Notes: generated from the letters alone by a model not told the origin. Counted from the stretch's first letter, positions 25,085 to 35,461 are shown. The stretch is DNA of 64,000 bases from CAWIJJ01 sp963836425 (GCA_963836425.1 CAWIJJ010000004.1:1-64000), one strand, 5' to 3'. Translations and numbers: made by a program.

Positions 25085-26490
25085 GGAAGCCTCCCGAGCC
25101 GCGATTCCACCGAAGCTTTGAAAGCGGCGTCCTGGATGGAATCGAGATTGATCCGGACATTTTCGAGAGCGCCGCTTCTGGCCGCGGCCGCGAGCGCCTT
25201 CGCCACCGCCACGTCCGAGCCGAATTTGGCGGGCACTTCGAGCGCGGCCAGCCGCGTTTGCAGGGCCGAGGCATGTTCCACCACTTCGAGCGGAACCAGC
25301 GCCGCCCCATGCAGGGCCTCTTCCACGTAGGGACCGCGCTCGTCCTTGGGCCGCTTGTAGGCCAGCATGACCTGCTGGAAGGCGGCGGCGTCGCGGTCCA
25401 CCGCTTCAGTGAAGAACCGGCGCGCGTCCTCGAACGGGCCGGGGTCCTGTTTCGCAAGACGGGTTACCATCGCACCGAGGGCGGCGGCCATGGCGGCAGC
25501 CGCGGCCGACGCGCTGCCTCCCCCTGGCGTTGCGGTAGGAGCGGCCAGCGCGTCCAGAAATTCGGGCAGTCCGGAGCGGGCGGCCAGCGCTTCCGCGATA
25601 CGATTCTCGAGCACCAACTCGGGCCGGAAATTTTCGTACCGGAGAAAATATTCGGCGGACAGCTCGATCGCCTTCTTGGGGATGAGGCCCACGATTTCGC
25701 TGCCCACCACGGGCACGCCGTAGCGCTCCGCTTCGCGCCTCACCGTCTCGAACACGAGGTGCATCGGGGTCTGCTCGAAATCGGTGAGATTGATGGAGAC
25801 CTGCGCCAGGTTGCGGGAACCCAGCATCACACCCATCGACTTCACGTACCGGAAGCCGCCGTTTGAAAATCGAATGGTGCGGGCGATCTTGCGGGCGATG
25901 GCGAGGTCCGGCGTGCCGAGGTTGACGTTATACGCAATCAGGAATTTGCGGGCGCCGACGACGGTGGCGCCGGCCGTTGGGTGGCATAACGGGTCGCCGC
26001 AATCGGGCGCGCGCTCGGGCACCGTGGCCATTTCGTTGCGCAGCGCTTCGAACTGGCCGCGCCGGATGTTTTCAAGGTTGACGCGCTCGGGGCGGCGGGC
26101 CGCTGCTTCGTAGAAGTAGACGGGCACGCGCAGGCGGCTCCAGATCTCGTGCCCCACGCGCTCGGCCAGGCGTACGCATTCTTCGATCGTCACCCCTTCG
26201 ATAGGGATGAAGGGCACCACGTCGGCCGCGCCGATGCGCGGGTGGGCGCCCTGGTGGCGGGTCAGGTCGATGAGAGAGACGGCCTTTTCCACGGAGCGGA
26301 CGGCCGCTTCGGCCACCTGCGCCGGGGGACCGACGAAAGTGAGGACGGAGCGGTTATGGTCGGCGTCGGCTTCGCGATCGAGCAGCACCACTTCGGGGAC
26401 CGAGAGGATGCTTTCGACGATGGCATCGATTTTGGCGGCGTCGCGCCCTTCGGAAAAATTCGGAACACACTCGACCAGTTGTCTCGCCAC
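25081..26490 (-). CDS. ftcD: Bifunctional glutamate formimidoyltransferase / formimidoyl-THF cyclodeaminase
   Basis: This 469-residue fusion comprises a formiminotransferase (residues ~1-300: VECVPNFSEGRD, LDREADADHNRSV, HQGAHPRIGAADVVPF, IAYNVNL, VSINLTDFEQTP) and a cyclodeaminase (from ~305: LAAPTATPGGGSASAAAAAM, then LAKQDP and a helical remainder). It moves the formimino group of formiminoglutamate to tetrahydrofolate and releases ammonia. With hutU and hutI this gives the folate-dependent route of histidine breakdown; no hutH is in view. The start is GTG, with TAGAAT 6 nt upstream. It is first in the operon. Confidence 0.94.
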
Positions 26491-26496
26491 GCTGCC

Positions 26497-26502
26497 ATTC
26501 TA
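26497..26502 (-). promoter_or_regulatory. Candidate -10 box for the ftcD-hutU-hutI operon (leaderless)
   Basis: On the minus strand, TAGAAT is followed by 6 nt and the GTG start of ftcD. There is no ribosome binding site before this GTG. Confidence 0.5.
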
Positions 26503-26608
26503 ACCCCCCGTGCACGGCAGCACCGGGGTAAAGGGGCGCTCTCGTTTTTTCGCTTGACGGGAGCCGATCACGGCCCTATGCTTTCCTATAGCTGTCTATG
26601 GGGAGAGG

Positions 26609-26947
26609 ATGACGACCAGGCGCAACAACGACCGGCTGCAAGGCACGCTCGACCTGCTCGTGCTCAAGACCCTGGCGTCCCAGGGCCGGATGCACGGCTA
26701 CGCAATTACGCTGCGGATCGAGCAGATTTCCGAAAATGTTCTTCGCCTGGAAGAAGGCTCTCTTTACCCCGCCCTTCACCGGATGACGCAGTCCGGATGG
26801 CTGCGGGCCGAGTGGGGCGCTTCGGAAAACAACCGCCGCGCGCGCTACTACTCTCTCACCGCCGCGGGACGCAAGCAGTTGGCCGAGGAAGAGCGAAGCT
26901 GGGCGCAGTTGACCGAAGCGGTGGCGCGAGTCCTGCATTTCGCCTGA
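26609..26947 (+). CDS. PadR-family transcriptional regulator
   Basis: This 112-residue winged-helix repressor of the PadR type has LQGTLDLLVLKTLASQGRMH, then YAITLRIEQISE, the wing region LEEGSLYPALHRMTQSGWLR, and RYYSLTAAGRKQL. A strong ribosome binding site (GGGGAGAGG) precedes the ATG. It lies 13 bp before the large permease gene. PadR plus ADOP permease is a recurring acidobacterial pair in which PadR likely controls the permease; the signal is unknown. Confidence 0.93.
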   Translation: MTTRRNNDRLQGTLDLLVLKTLASQGRMHGYAITLRIEQISENVLRLEEGSLYPALHRMTQSGWLRAEWGASENNRRARYYSLTAAGRKQLAEEERSWAQLTEAVARVLHFA

Positions 26948-26960
26948 TCGGGAGGGTGCC

Positions 26961-29580
26961 GTGAGTTGGTTCAAACGCTTTTCAAACCTGTTGCGCCGCA
27001 ACGAGCTCAACCGCGAGCTCGATGAGGAGTTGCAGTTTCACGTCGATGCGCGCACCCGCGACAACCTGGATGCGGGAATGACGGCGGAAGCGGCCCGGCA
27101 CGATGCCGGAGTGCGGCTGGGCAACCGGACGCTGGCCAAAGAGAGGATGCACGAAGCCAACATCCTGGCGGGTATCGAAACCACGGGGCAGGACATCCGC
27201 TACGCGCTTCGCAGCCTGCGCAGGTCGCCCGGGTTTACGGCGCTCGCGATTCTCGCCCTGGCCCTCGGCATCGGTGCCAATACGGCGGTTTTCACGGTGG
27301 TCAACGGAGTGCTCCTGCGCCCTCTTTCCTTCGACCGCGCGGAGCGCGTGTTTCTCGTCTCCTATGCGCAACAATCCGGCCCTTTCGCCGGCGGGTACGG
27401 CATCGACGACCGGCAATATCTCGAATTCGAGAAGCGGACGCGCGCCTTTGAACGGGTCGCTACCTTCGGCGGGGAATCCGTCGCGGTGACCGGAGCCGGA
27501 GACGCGGTACGCGTAATGGCGGCGACCGTCACGCCGGGCTTCTTCGCGGTGCTGCGCGTGAATCCCGCGATGGGCAGGACGTTCGCGGCGGGCGAGGAAC
27601 GCGCAGAGGCCGCGATCCTTAGTGACGGACTCTGGCGCGGCCGTTTTCAAGCGGATCCCGGACATCGTGGGAAAGAAGATCGTAGTGGACGGCATCGGGC
27701 GGACGGTGATCGGAGTCATGCCTGCTGGATTCGCGTTTCCGGCAGACGCCGGATTGTGGCTGCCCCTGGAAGTGGGGGCGGACCCGGGGAACTTCTACTT
27801 CAGGCCCTGCATCGGCCGGTTGCGTCCGGATGTTTCACCCCGGCAGGCGCTCGCGGAATTGAAGACGCTGGTCACGCGCTTTCCCGTCGAGCCGGGCTCG
27901 GATCGAAACGGGATGTCGGCGGAAGTGCTGCCGCTCAAAGAGATGCTGGTGGGACAAATCCGGAAATCGCTGCTGGTCTTCCTGGGCGCCGTAGCCTTCG
28001 TCCTCTTGATTGCGTGTGCCAACGTGGCCAACCTGCTGCTGATGAGAGGATCGCTGCGGCGGCAGGAAATGGCCGTGCGCACAGCGCTGGGAGCAAACCG
28101 CGGACGCCTGATTCGCCAGTTGCTGACCGAAAGCATCCTGATTTCCTTCGCGGGCGCCGCCACAGGAATGATGCTGGCAGTGTTCGGGGTGCAGGCCCTG
28201 CTGGCCCTCGCCCCCGCCGGAAGAGTTCCTCGCATCGAAGAGATCCACATGGATGCTGCGGTGCTGGCGTTCGCCCTGGGCCTCGGGGCATTGACGGGAG
28301 TTCTGTTCGGCCTGCTGCCCGCATTGCAATCGACCGGCCGTGAACTGCGTACCTCGCTGGGGCAGGCGGGACGCGCGTACACGGGCCGGCGCGAAGGAAT
28401 AAGGGGTGCGCTGGTTGTCTCCGAGATTGCCCTTACGGTGGTGCTGCTCACCGGCGCCGGCCTGCTGCTGAAGAGTTTTCTGCGGATGCGCGCCGTGGAT
28501 CCCGGCTTCCGGCCGGAAAACGTGATTACGATGACGGTGGATCTTCCGGAAGCCACGTTCCAGACTGCGCCCGCGCTGCGGAGTTTTCACACCCGCGTCC
28601 TTGAAAAACTTGCCGCCCTGCCCGGCGTATCGTCGGCGGGCGCGGTGAACTGGCTGCCCCTCGGCCGCGCTTTGATTCAGGGGAATTTTCATACCGAAGG
28701 CGCAACGCCGATGCCCCAAGGCTACGTGGTGGACAAGGTGGCGGTGAGCCCGGACTACTTCCGAACGATGGGAATCCGGCTCTTGAGCGGAAGACCATTC
28801 GGAGGGCAGGACAACTCCACCGCGCCCGCCGTGGCCATTGTGAGCGAGAGTGTGGCGCGAACGCTGTGGCCAGGCGGCGATGCGGCCGGGAAGCGCATTA
28901 CCCTCGAAGACCATGCCGGTCCCGGGGATTGGATGACGATCGTCGGGGTGGCGGCCGGGGTGCGGCAGGAGGGCCTGGCCGGGAAGCAGCATGCCGCCAT
29001 CTATCGGCCGTATACACAGGTGACGCACCGCTTCTTTTTGAGCCACATGACGTTTGCCGTGCGGACTCCCGCGGGCGTGCCGAATGTGGCGGCGGCCATG
29101 CGCGGCGTTCTCCGGCAAGTGGACCGCAACCAGCCTCCGCAAACCGTGGCCGCCATGAGCGACCTGGTTGCGGCGGACACAGCCGAACCGCGATTTCAGG
29201 CGCGCCTGATCTCCACCTTCTCGATGCTGGCGCTGCTGCTGGCGGCCATCGGCGTTTACGGAGTGCTGGCCTGCGCGGTGGCGGAGCGGACGCGGGAAAT
29301 CGGAATTCGCATCGCGTTAGGCGCCGCGAAGAGCGACATCCGCCGCATGGTGTTGCAGCGCGTTCTGCTGCTCGTAGCCGCCGGTCTGTCCGCGGGTGTC
29401 GCCGGCGCGCTCGCGATGACCCGGGTTCTCGGTAAATTCCTGTTCGAAGTGAAGCCCACTGACCCGGCGACCTTCCTGCTGGTGGCGGCGCTGCTTGCCG
29501 CCGTGGGCCTGCTGGCCGGTTTGCTGCCTGCCCGGCGCGCCGCCAGAGTGGATCCTCTCACCGCCTTGCGGTGCGAATAA
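26961..29580 (+). pseudogene. ADOP-type ABC transporter permease (FtsX/MacB-like), frameshifted
   Basis: If repaired this is an ~872-residue acidobacterial duplicated orphan permease. It has a short N-terminal domain (FSNLLRRNELNRELDEELQF), then a first MacB-type module (DIRYALRSLRRSPGFTALAI, LALGIGANTAVFTVVNGVLL) and FtsX segments near residues 340-450. A second half has a periplasmic domain and C-terminal FtsX segments (LLAAIGVYGVLACAVAERTR, IGIRIALGAAKSDIRRMV, LPARRAARVDPLTALR). The frame changes at the CCC run at 27657-27659; one extra C explains it. No ATPase gene is adjacent, as is usual for ADOPs. The substrate is unknown, with peptide or drug efflux often supposed. No other damage is seen. 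Confidence 0.87.
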
Positions 29581-29679
29581 GTCCCGGAACGTACTCCGCC
29601 GTGAAACGCACCGCCGCGCCGCGGCACTACCCCGGCAGCCGCAGTACCGCGTATACTTGGCGCTGCGAAGGAGGAGCCC

Positions 29680-31840
29680 ATGAAAGTCTGTTCCGAAGTG
29701 ATCGAGAAGACCGAAGCGCGCGCGGTAACGGAAGCTCCGGCCGCAGTTGCCGCCCCCGTTGCGCCCGTAACGCCGCTGCCTGCGACGGTGGCAACGGCTC
29801 CCGCCATCAGCACCCGCGCGGGCAACCTGGCGTTCGGCGGAGCGCGCCCCAGCAACACCGAGCTCGAACGGATGCTCGGCACCAACGACCTGGTTGACGA
29901 GTTTTATCTCGAGCGCGCGCTCGCGGCCGCCAAGCCGGTTTGCCGCGTGGTGCTGCGGGCCGACTCGGGCCGGGAAACCGGATGGGCCACGGGCTTCATG
30001 GTGAGCCCGCGCCTGCTGATGACCAACTGGCACGTCTTCGGTGAGCCGGAACATGCGCGCAATGCCATCGCCGAATTCGAATACAAGCTGGATATCCGGG
30101 GGAATCCCGGTGCCTTCGGTCCGTTTTCTGGTCCGGCCCGACCTGTATTTCTTCTCGAGCGAGGAGCTGGATTACGCGCTGGTGGCGTTGAGCGAAACCT
30201 CGATGGACGGCGCCGCGCCGCTGGACCGCTTCAGCTATCACCGGCTGGCGCCGTCGCCGGGCAAGATTCTGGATGGCGAGTGGATCACGATCATCCAGCA
30301 CCCGTCCGGACAGCGGCGGCAGTTCGCCATTCGTGAGAACCAGCTATTGGGCCGGACGGACCAGTTTTTGTGGTACATGAGCGACACCGCACCGGGATCC
30401 TCCGGTGCACCGGCGTTCAACGATTCGTTCCAGGTGGTGGCGCTGCATCATTCCGGCAAGGCGCGCAAAGAAGGCGGGCTGTACGTGCTGCGCGACGGGC
30501 GAAAAGTGGAGTCGCTGGACGGTATCGAGGATTCCGACGTGATTTGGGAAAAGAACGAAGGCGTGCGGGTGAGCGTCATGTGCGCGGACATCCAACAGCG
30601 GCTGAACGCCGCGGACCCCTACGTTCAGGAGCTGCGGGCGGCCATCGCCAGCGAGACGGGACACGTCATGGCGCGGAAGATCGCGTCGCCGCCGGATGAA
30701 GCGCTGCCCGCGGCCGGGCACGCGCCGGCAGCCGTTGCGCAGGGCGGCGTCACGGTGCCGCTCACACTGCAATTGTCCATCGGCTATGGCGAGGTGAAGG
30801 CGGCGCCTCCCGCGCTGGCCGCGGCGCCGGCAGCGTCCGCGTTGTCCACAGCCGCCGCGCCGGGCGAATTCGAAAAACTGGTGCCGCCGCCGGTGGACAA
30901 CCAGTACGAAAACCGCACCGGCTACGATCCGGATTTTCTTTCGACGCCGGTTCCGCTGCCCGAGATCGTGGACCTGAGCGACGTCTCGAAGCTGGACGAC
31001 GGCTCCGCCATCATCCCCTACGAGCACTTCTCGCTGGCAATCCACAAGACCAGGCGCCTGGCGCTCTTCACGGCCTCCAATGTGGACGGCCGGACGGCCA
31101 TGCGGCGTCCGGAGCCGGGACTTTATACGCGCAAGGCGCTGTTCGGCCTGCAAAAGGATTCGGACAAGGAAAGCTGGCTCACCGACCCGCGCATCCCCAG
31201 GCAGCATCAGTTGCCGGAAGTGTTCTACAACAACGACGGGGGCGCGTTCGACAAGGGTCACATCGTACGTCGCGAGGACCTGTGCTGGGGCGAGACACGC
31301 GACCGGATCGTGAAAGCCAACGCGGACAGTTATCACGTCACCAACTGTTCGCCCCAGGTGGCGGGCTACAATCAGGCGTCCAAAAAAGGACTTTGGGGCA
31401 AGCTCGAAGATGTGGTGCTCGACCAGGTGGAGAAGGAGCAGAAATTCAGCCTCCTCGCCGGACCCGTGCTGGCCCCCGACGACAAGTTCTTCGAAGGCCG
31501 GGACTTTACCGGCAACGTGCGCATCCAGATTCCGCGGCGCTTCTGGAAAATCGTAGTAGCCGAAAAGGAAGGGCTGCTGCAAGCCTTCGCGTTCGTGCTG
31601 GAACAGGACCTGACCGCCGTGCCGCTCGAAAACGAGGAGTTCCAGGTGACCGAAGACTGGACGCCGTTCCTGGTCTCCATCCGCGACCTTGAAGCGGAAC
31701 TGGGCGGCATCCGCTTCCCGCAAGTGCTCAAAGACGCGGACGGTTCCCTGACGCAGTCCGGTGATGAACTGCTGAAGACGCGGAAGGCGCGCCGCAGGCC
31801 CCGTTCGAAGCCGGCAACGGCCGGACGCGGCGGCGTATAG
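29680..31840 (+). pseudogene. Trypsin-like serine protease fused to a NUC1 (DNA/RNA non-specific) endonuclease, frameshifted
   Basis: This two-enzyme protein has about 719 residues if the frame is repaired. After an Ala/Pro/Val-rich stretch (~15-45) comes a trypsin-2-like domain with catalytic His in LLMTNWHVFG (H118), Asp in SEELDYALVAL, and Ser in TAPGSSGAPAFN. A linker follows, and then a beta-beta-alpha-metal nuclease: FSLAIHKTRRLALFTASNVD, FDKGHIVRREDL (His of the DRGH-like motif) and SYHVTNCSPQVAGYNQ (metal-binding Asn). All catalytic residues are present. One extra base near 30109 moves the frame between the protease His and Asp. No signal peptide is seen, so it is probably cytoplasmic. 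A GGAGGAG site and a TATACT box precede the ATG. The biological role is unknown. Confidence 0.82.
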
Positions 31841-31941
31841 AATCTCCCAGCGCTCCCCGGAGTTGTGCCCCGCGAAACACTGCGGCGGCAAAGGCGTGCG
31901 GTAACGTGAAAACGCGCCGCCTCACCAAACCGGGAGAGCCA

Positions 31942-32835
31942 ATGCCGAATCGAACCGTAACCGAACAGGACCCACGCCATCAGGGGCCCAAACCGCCGTT
32001 TGACGAAGACCGCATCTCCGTCCCCGGACGGGAGGGAGAAATGCGGGAGAAGCCGGACCACGGCGAGGAATCCTACCACGGCTTCGACCGCCTGAAAGAT
32101 AAGGTGGCGCTGATCACCGGAGGCGACAGCGGAATAGGCAAGGCGGTGGCCATCGCCTTTGCGCGCGAGGGCGCGGACGTGGCGATTTCCTATCTGCCCG
32201 AAGAGGAGGAGGACGCCCGCGACAGCGTGCGGTGGATCGAATCGGCCGGGCGCAAGGCGCTCGCAATTCCCGGAGATATTGGGGACGAGAGCCACTGCCG
32301 GAGTATGGTCGAGCGGGTGGTCAAAGAGTTCGGCGGGATCGACCTGCTGGTGAATAATGCGGCCTTCCAGATGACCCATCCGAAACTGGAGGAATTTACA
32401 GCAGAGGAGTGGGACCACACCTTTCGCACAAATATCTACTCCATGTTTTACCTGTCTCAGGCCGCGATTCCGAAGATGCGGCCGGGAAGCAGCATCATCA
32501 ACACGGCCTCGGTACAGGCTTACGAGCCTTCGGGCCAGCTGCTGGCCTATGCCACCACCAAGGGCGCCATCGTCACCTTCACCAAGGCCCTGTCGGAACT
32601 TGCCATCGAGCACGGCGTTCGGGTAAATGCCGTAGCCCCGGGGCCGGTCTGGACGCCCCTCATCCCCTCCACCATGCCCGGCGAGAAGGTCAAAAACTTC
32701 GGCAAGAGCGACGCCATGACCCGTCCGGCACAACCGGCTGAACTGGCCCCTGCCTATGTCTTCCTTGCCGCCCAGGACTCCAGTTATGTCACCGGGTCGG
32801 TGATGGACCTGACTGGTGGCCGCATGCTGCCATGA
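31942..32835 (+). CDS. SDR-family oxidoreductase (general-stress type)
   Basis: This 297-residue short-chain dehydrogenase has an N-terminal extension rich in charged residues (DPRHQGPKPPFDEDRISVPG), as in general-stress SDRs such as B. subtilis YdaD/YhdF. The Rossmann motif is ALITGGDSGIGKAVA, then LLVNNAAFQ, the catalytic Ser in INTASVQAY, Tyr/Lys in LAYATTKGAIV, and AVAPGPVWTPLIPS. NAD(P)-dependent oxidation of an unknown alcohol is likely. The ATG at 31942 follows GGGAGAG. No operon partner is close. Confidence 0.92.
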   Translation: MPNRTVTEQDPRHQGPKPPFDEDRISVPGREGEMREKPDHGEESYHGFDRLKDKVALITGGDSGIGKAVAIAFAREGADVAISYLPEEEEDARDSVRWIESAGRKALAIPGDIGDESHCRSMVERVVKEFGGIDLLVNNAAFQMTHPKLEEFTAEEWDHTFRTNIYSMFYLSQAAIPKMRPGSSIINTASVQAYEPSGQLLAYATTKGAIVTFTKALSELAIEHGVRVNAVAPGPVWTPLIPSTMPGEKVKNFGKSDAMTRPAQPAELAPAYVFLAAQDSSYVTGSVMDLTGGRMLP

Positions 32836-32924
32836 TTGTCGGAATTTCCGGCATATTCCCGTGGCGGTTTTGTGCATTTCCGTCCGCTCGCAAAATGTAG
32901 GAAAATGTAGGCGGGGGGGCCGGG

Positions 32925-34511
32925 ATGGAAAATGCTGCCGGTCAAGGCTCGGTGGGGAATTTCAGCAAAGAACAAATCAAACTATTTAGCGGCAGCGACA
33001 TGGTTGCCGCACTGCTCGAGTCCGCGGCCCAGGCGATTATCAGCGTAGATCGTACTGGACGCATCGTACTGGCGAACCGGCGCACGGAAGAGATGTTCGG
33101 CTTCACGCGCGAGGAACTAATCGGATCCCTGGTCGAGGCGCTGCTGCCGAACGCGCAGCGGGAAGGCCATACGCGGCATCGGGCAAATTACTTTCGCGCG
33201 CCGCATCCGCGTCCCATGGGTATCGGTTTCGACCTGATGGCACGGCGCAAGGACGGGACGGACTTCGCAGTGGAAGTCAGCCTGAGCCACATCCAAACCG
33301 ACGGGGAAGTCTACGCCATCGCCTTCGTGAGCGACATCAGCGAGCGGAAGAAGCTGGAACAGCAGTTGATGCACTCGCAGAAGATGGAGGCGGTGGGCCG
33401 TTTGGCGGGCGGGGTGGCGCACGACTTCAACAACATGCTGACGGTCATCGCCGGCTATGAACGCATGATCCTGGACGAGCTGAAACCTGACGATCCGTTG
33501 CGCGAGTATGCCGAGGAAGTGCTGGACGCGGCTACGCGGGCGGCGGAACTGACCAATCAACTCCTCACCTTCAGCCGGCGCCAGGTGATCCAGCCGCGCG
33601 TCTTCAACGTAAACACGGTCATCACCAATCTCGAAAAGATGCTGCGGCGGTTGATCGGCGAGGACATCCGGCTCACCCTGCAACTCGACGAGAAAGTGGC
33701 CAACATCCGCAGCGACCCGTCACATGTCGAGCAGGCGATCGTGAACCTGGCGGTCAATTCCCGTGACGCCATGCCCGAAGGCGGCAGAATCATCATCGAA
33801 AGCTCGAACCAGTACCTGGACGAAAATTACGCGCGGTCGCACCTCGGCGTCCACCCGGGGCAGTACGTGATGATCGCGGTCAGCGACACCGGTACAGGCA
33901 TGGATGCCGAGACCCGGCAGCATATTTTCGAGCCGTTCTTCACCACCAAGGAGAAGGGGAAAGGCACGGGGCTGGGGCTGGCCACTGTCTACGGAATGGT
34001 AAAACAGAACGGCGGCGACATCTGGGTCTACAGCGAACCTGGATCCGGAACTACCTTCAAGCTGTATTTTCCCATGGTGGAGGAGCCCGCCGATTCGGAG
34101 CGGGGCAAGCCGTCTGAAACCCATCGGCCCGGCGGGGAAACGCTTCTGCTGGTGGAAGATGAGCGCTCCGTGCGGGAACTGACCGTCCGCATCCTGGAGC
34201 GGCTCGGGTATCACGTGCTGTCAGCCGAAAGCGGGGAGGAAGCGCTGCGGGTGAGCTCCAGTTTCGAAGGACACATCGCGTTGATGCTCACCGACGTAAT
34301 CATGCCCGGTATGAATGGGCCCCAGGTGGCGGAAGCACTCACCGCAATCCGACCCGGGATGAAGGTTCTGTTCCTTTCCGGGTACACCGAAAACACGATC
34401 CTCTACCATGGAGTGCTGGAGGCGGGCCTGGATTTCATGCCGAAGCCCTACAATCGCGAGGCTTTGGCTCGCAAAATCCGCGAGCTTCTCGGGGATATCG
34501 TCGCGGGTTAA
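32925..34511 (+). CDS. Hybrid histidine kinase: PAS - HisKA - HATPase - receiver
   Basis: This 528-residue soluble sensor kinase has no membrane segment. A PAS domain (residues ~25-140: AAQAIISVDRTGRIVLANRR, FGFTREELIG) is followed by the phospho-acceptor helix (MEAVGRLAGGVAHDFNNMLT, His ~166), a HATPase_c domain (NLAVNSRDAMPEGGRIIIES, VSDTGTGMD, GKGTGLGLATVYGMVKQNGG), and a C-terminal receiver (LLVEDERSVREL, acceptor Asp in LMLTDVIMPGMNG). It faces a stand-alone receiver gene tail to tail with a 4-bp overlap, the likely second component. The signal is unknown; a cytoplasmic PAS suggests redox, gas or a small ligand. The start is ATG with a G-rich site upstream. Confidence 0.93.
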   Translation: MENAAGQGSVGNFSKEQIKLFSGSDMVAALLESAAQAIISVDRTGRIVLANRRTEEMFGFTREELIGSLVEALLPNAQREGHTRHRANYFRAPHPRPMGIGFDLMARRKDGTDFAVEVSLSHIQTDGEVYAIAFVSDISERKKLEQQLMHSQKMEAVGRLAGGVAHDFNNMLTVIAGYERMILDELKPDDPLREYAEEVLDAATRAAELTNQLLTFSRRQVIQPRVFNVNTVITNLEKMLRRLIGEDIRLTLQLDEKVANIRSDPSHVEQAIVNLAVNSRDAMPEGGRIIIESSNQYLDENYARSHLGVHPGQYVMIAVSDTGTGMDAETRQHIFEPFFTTKEKGKGTGLGLATVYGMVKQNGGDIWVYSEPGSGTTFKLYFPMVEEPADSERGKPSETHRPGGETLLLVEDERSVRELTVRILERLGYHVLSAESGEEALRVSSSFEGHIALMLTDVIMPGMNGPQVAEALTAIRPGMKVLFLSGYTENTILYHGVLEAGLDFMPKPYNREALARKIRELLGDIVAG

Positions 34512-34870
34512 GGGACTCGTCCCGGGGGACCGATCACGCCTTCGATCGCTGACAGCAACTCCGCTGTTTTGAACGGCTTGCGGAGACAGACCGTTCCGCT
34601 CAGCTCTTCCTGAAACTGGTTTGCGAAGCCGGTCATAAATATGACCGGGAGCGACGGTCGCAGCACGTGCGCCCGCGCTGCCAGCAATAACCCGTTCATT
34701 CCAGGCATGACAATGTCGGTCAACATCAGGGATAGAGGGTGTTCGCCTGCATGGAGCACCGCGAGCGCCTCCTCGGCGCCGCTGGCCTCAGTCACGGAAT
34801 AGCCGGCGCGTTCAACCAGGCGGTGGATGAGTTGCCGCACGGCCGGTTCGTCGTCGACGAGGAGAATCAC
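34508..34870 (-). CDS. Stand-alone response regulator receiver
   Basis: This 120-residue CheY-like protein has acidic residues in ILLVDDEPAVRQL, the acceptor Asp in LSLMLTDIVMPGMNGL, Thr in PVIFMTGFA and Lys in TVCLRKPFKTAELL. It has no output domain. It is convergent with the hybrid kinase (4-bp overlap), whose receiver it closely resembles, so a phosphorelay or phosphate-sink role is likely. It starts with GTG, with a perfect TATAAT 7 nt upstream and no ribosome binding site. Confidence 0.92.
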   Translation of the reverse strand: MILLVDDEPAVRQLIHRLVERAGYSVTEASGAEEALAVLHAGEHPLSLMLTDIVMPGMNGLLLAARAHVLRPSLPVIFMTGFANQFQEELSGTVCLRKPFKTAELLSAIEGVIGPPGRVP

Positions 34871-34877
34871 GGAAGGG

Positions 34878-34883
34878 ATTATA
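34878..34883 (-). promoter_or_regulatory. -10 box of the receiver gene (leaderless)
   Basis: On the minus strand, consensus TATAAT is followed by 7 nt (CCCTTCC) and the GTG start. The -35 region shows only TGCTAA. Confidence 0.65.
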
Positions 34884-34925
34884 GCGCGGGCGGGGCTCTG
34901 TTAGCAGGAGCCGTATCGCACAAAA

Positions 34926-34970
34926 TTATGCGCATAAATACTTGACATGAAGCCGCGCATATTTTATGCT
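34926..34970 (+). promoter_or_regulatory. hsp20 promoter with flanking inverted repeats
   Basis: TTGACA (34942-34947), a 17-bp spacer and TATGCT (34965-34970) form a strong sigma-70-type promoter. A perfect 12-bp palindrome TTATGCGCATAA (34926-34937) ends 4 bp before the -35. GCATA-TTT-TATGC (34957-34969) overlaps the -10. Both are built from the same TATGC/GCATA half-site, in an AT-rich island of a GC-rich region. This looks like a two-site operator for a dimeric repressor. It is not the CIRCE element. Confidence 0.7.
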
Positions 34971-35038
34971 TACAAATAGATGAGGCAACCCCACAGGGCG
35001 CCTGATCAACAAAGCCATCTATGAGGAGCTCAAAAACC

Positions 35039-35461
35039 ATGTCTCTTAGCCATTTCGACCCGCTTGCCAGTCTCCGTACGTTTGAAGATGCCTTCACCCG
35101 GATGCTCAGTGAACCCCAAACCAATCGCCCGTGGGCACCCGCTGTGGATATCTACGAATCCGAACAGGAGTTGGTGCTCAAGGCCGACCTGCCGGACGTG
35201 GATCAAAAGGATATCGACGTACGCGTAGAGAACCAGACCCTCACCCTGGCCGGTGAACGCAACTTCCAACAGACGGAAAACGGCAAGGCCTACCACCGGA
35301 TCGAGCGGAACTACGGTAAGTTCGTGCGCAGTTTCGCGGTCCCGAACACGTTCGATACCGAGAATATCCGCGCCGAATACAAAAACGGCGTTCTCACCGT
35401 CACGCTTCCCAAAAAGGAAGCCGCCAAGCCCCGCCAGATCAAAATCGAACTGAAGGCGTAA
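35039..35461 (+). CDS. Hsp20-family small heat-shock protein
   Basis: This 140-residue holdase chaperone keeps unfolding proteins soluble. The N-terminal arm FDPLASLRTFEDAFTRML is followed by the alpha-crystallin domain (PAVDIYESEQELVLKADLPD, TLTLAGERNF, YGKFVRSFAVPNTFD) and the closing YKNGVLTVTLPKKE. A C-terminal IKIE takes the place of the I-x-I motif. The ATG at 35039 is preferred to one 18 bp earlier because GAGGAG lies at the right distance before it. It is the first gene before clpB, under the strong promoter described above. Confidence 0.94.
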   Translation: MSLSHFDPLASLRTFEDAFTRMLSEPQTNRPWAPAVDIYESEQELVLKADLPDVDQKDIDVRVENQTLTLAGERNFQQTENGKAYHRIERNYGKFVRSFAVPNTFDTENIRAEYKNGVLTVTLPKKEAAKPRQIKIELKA

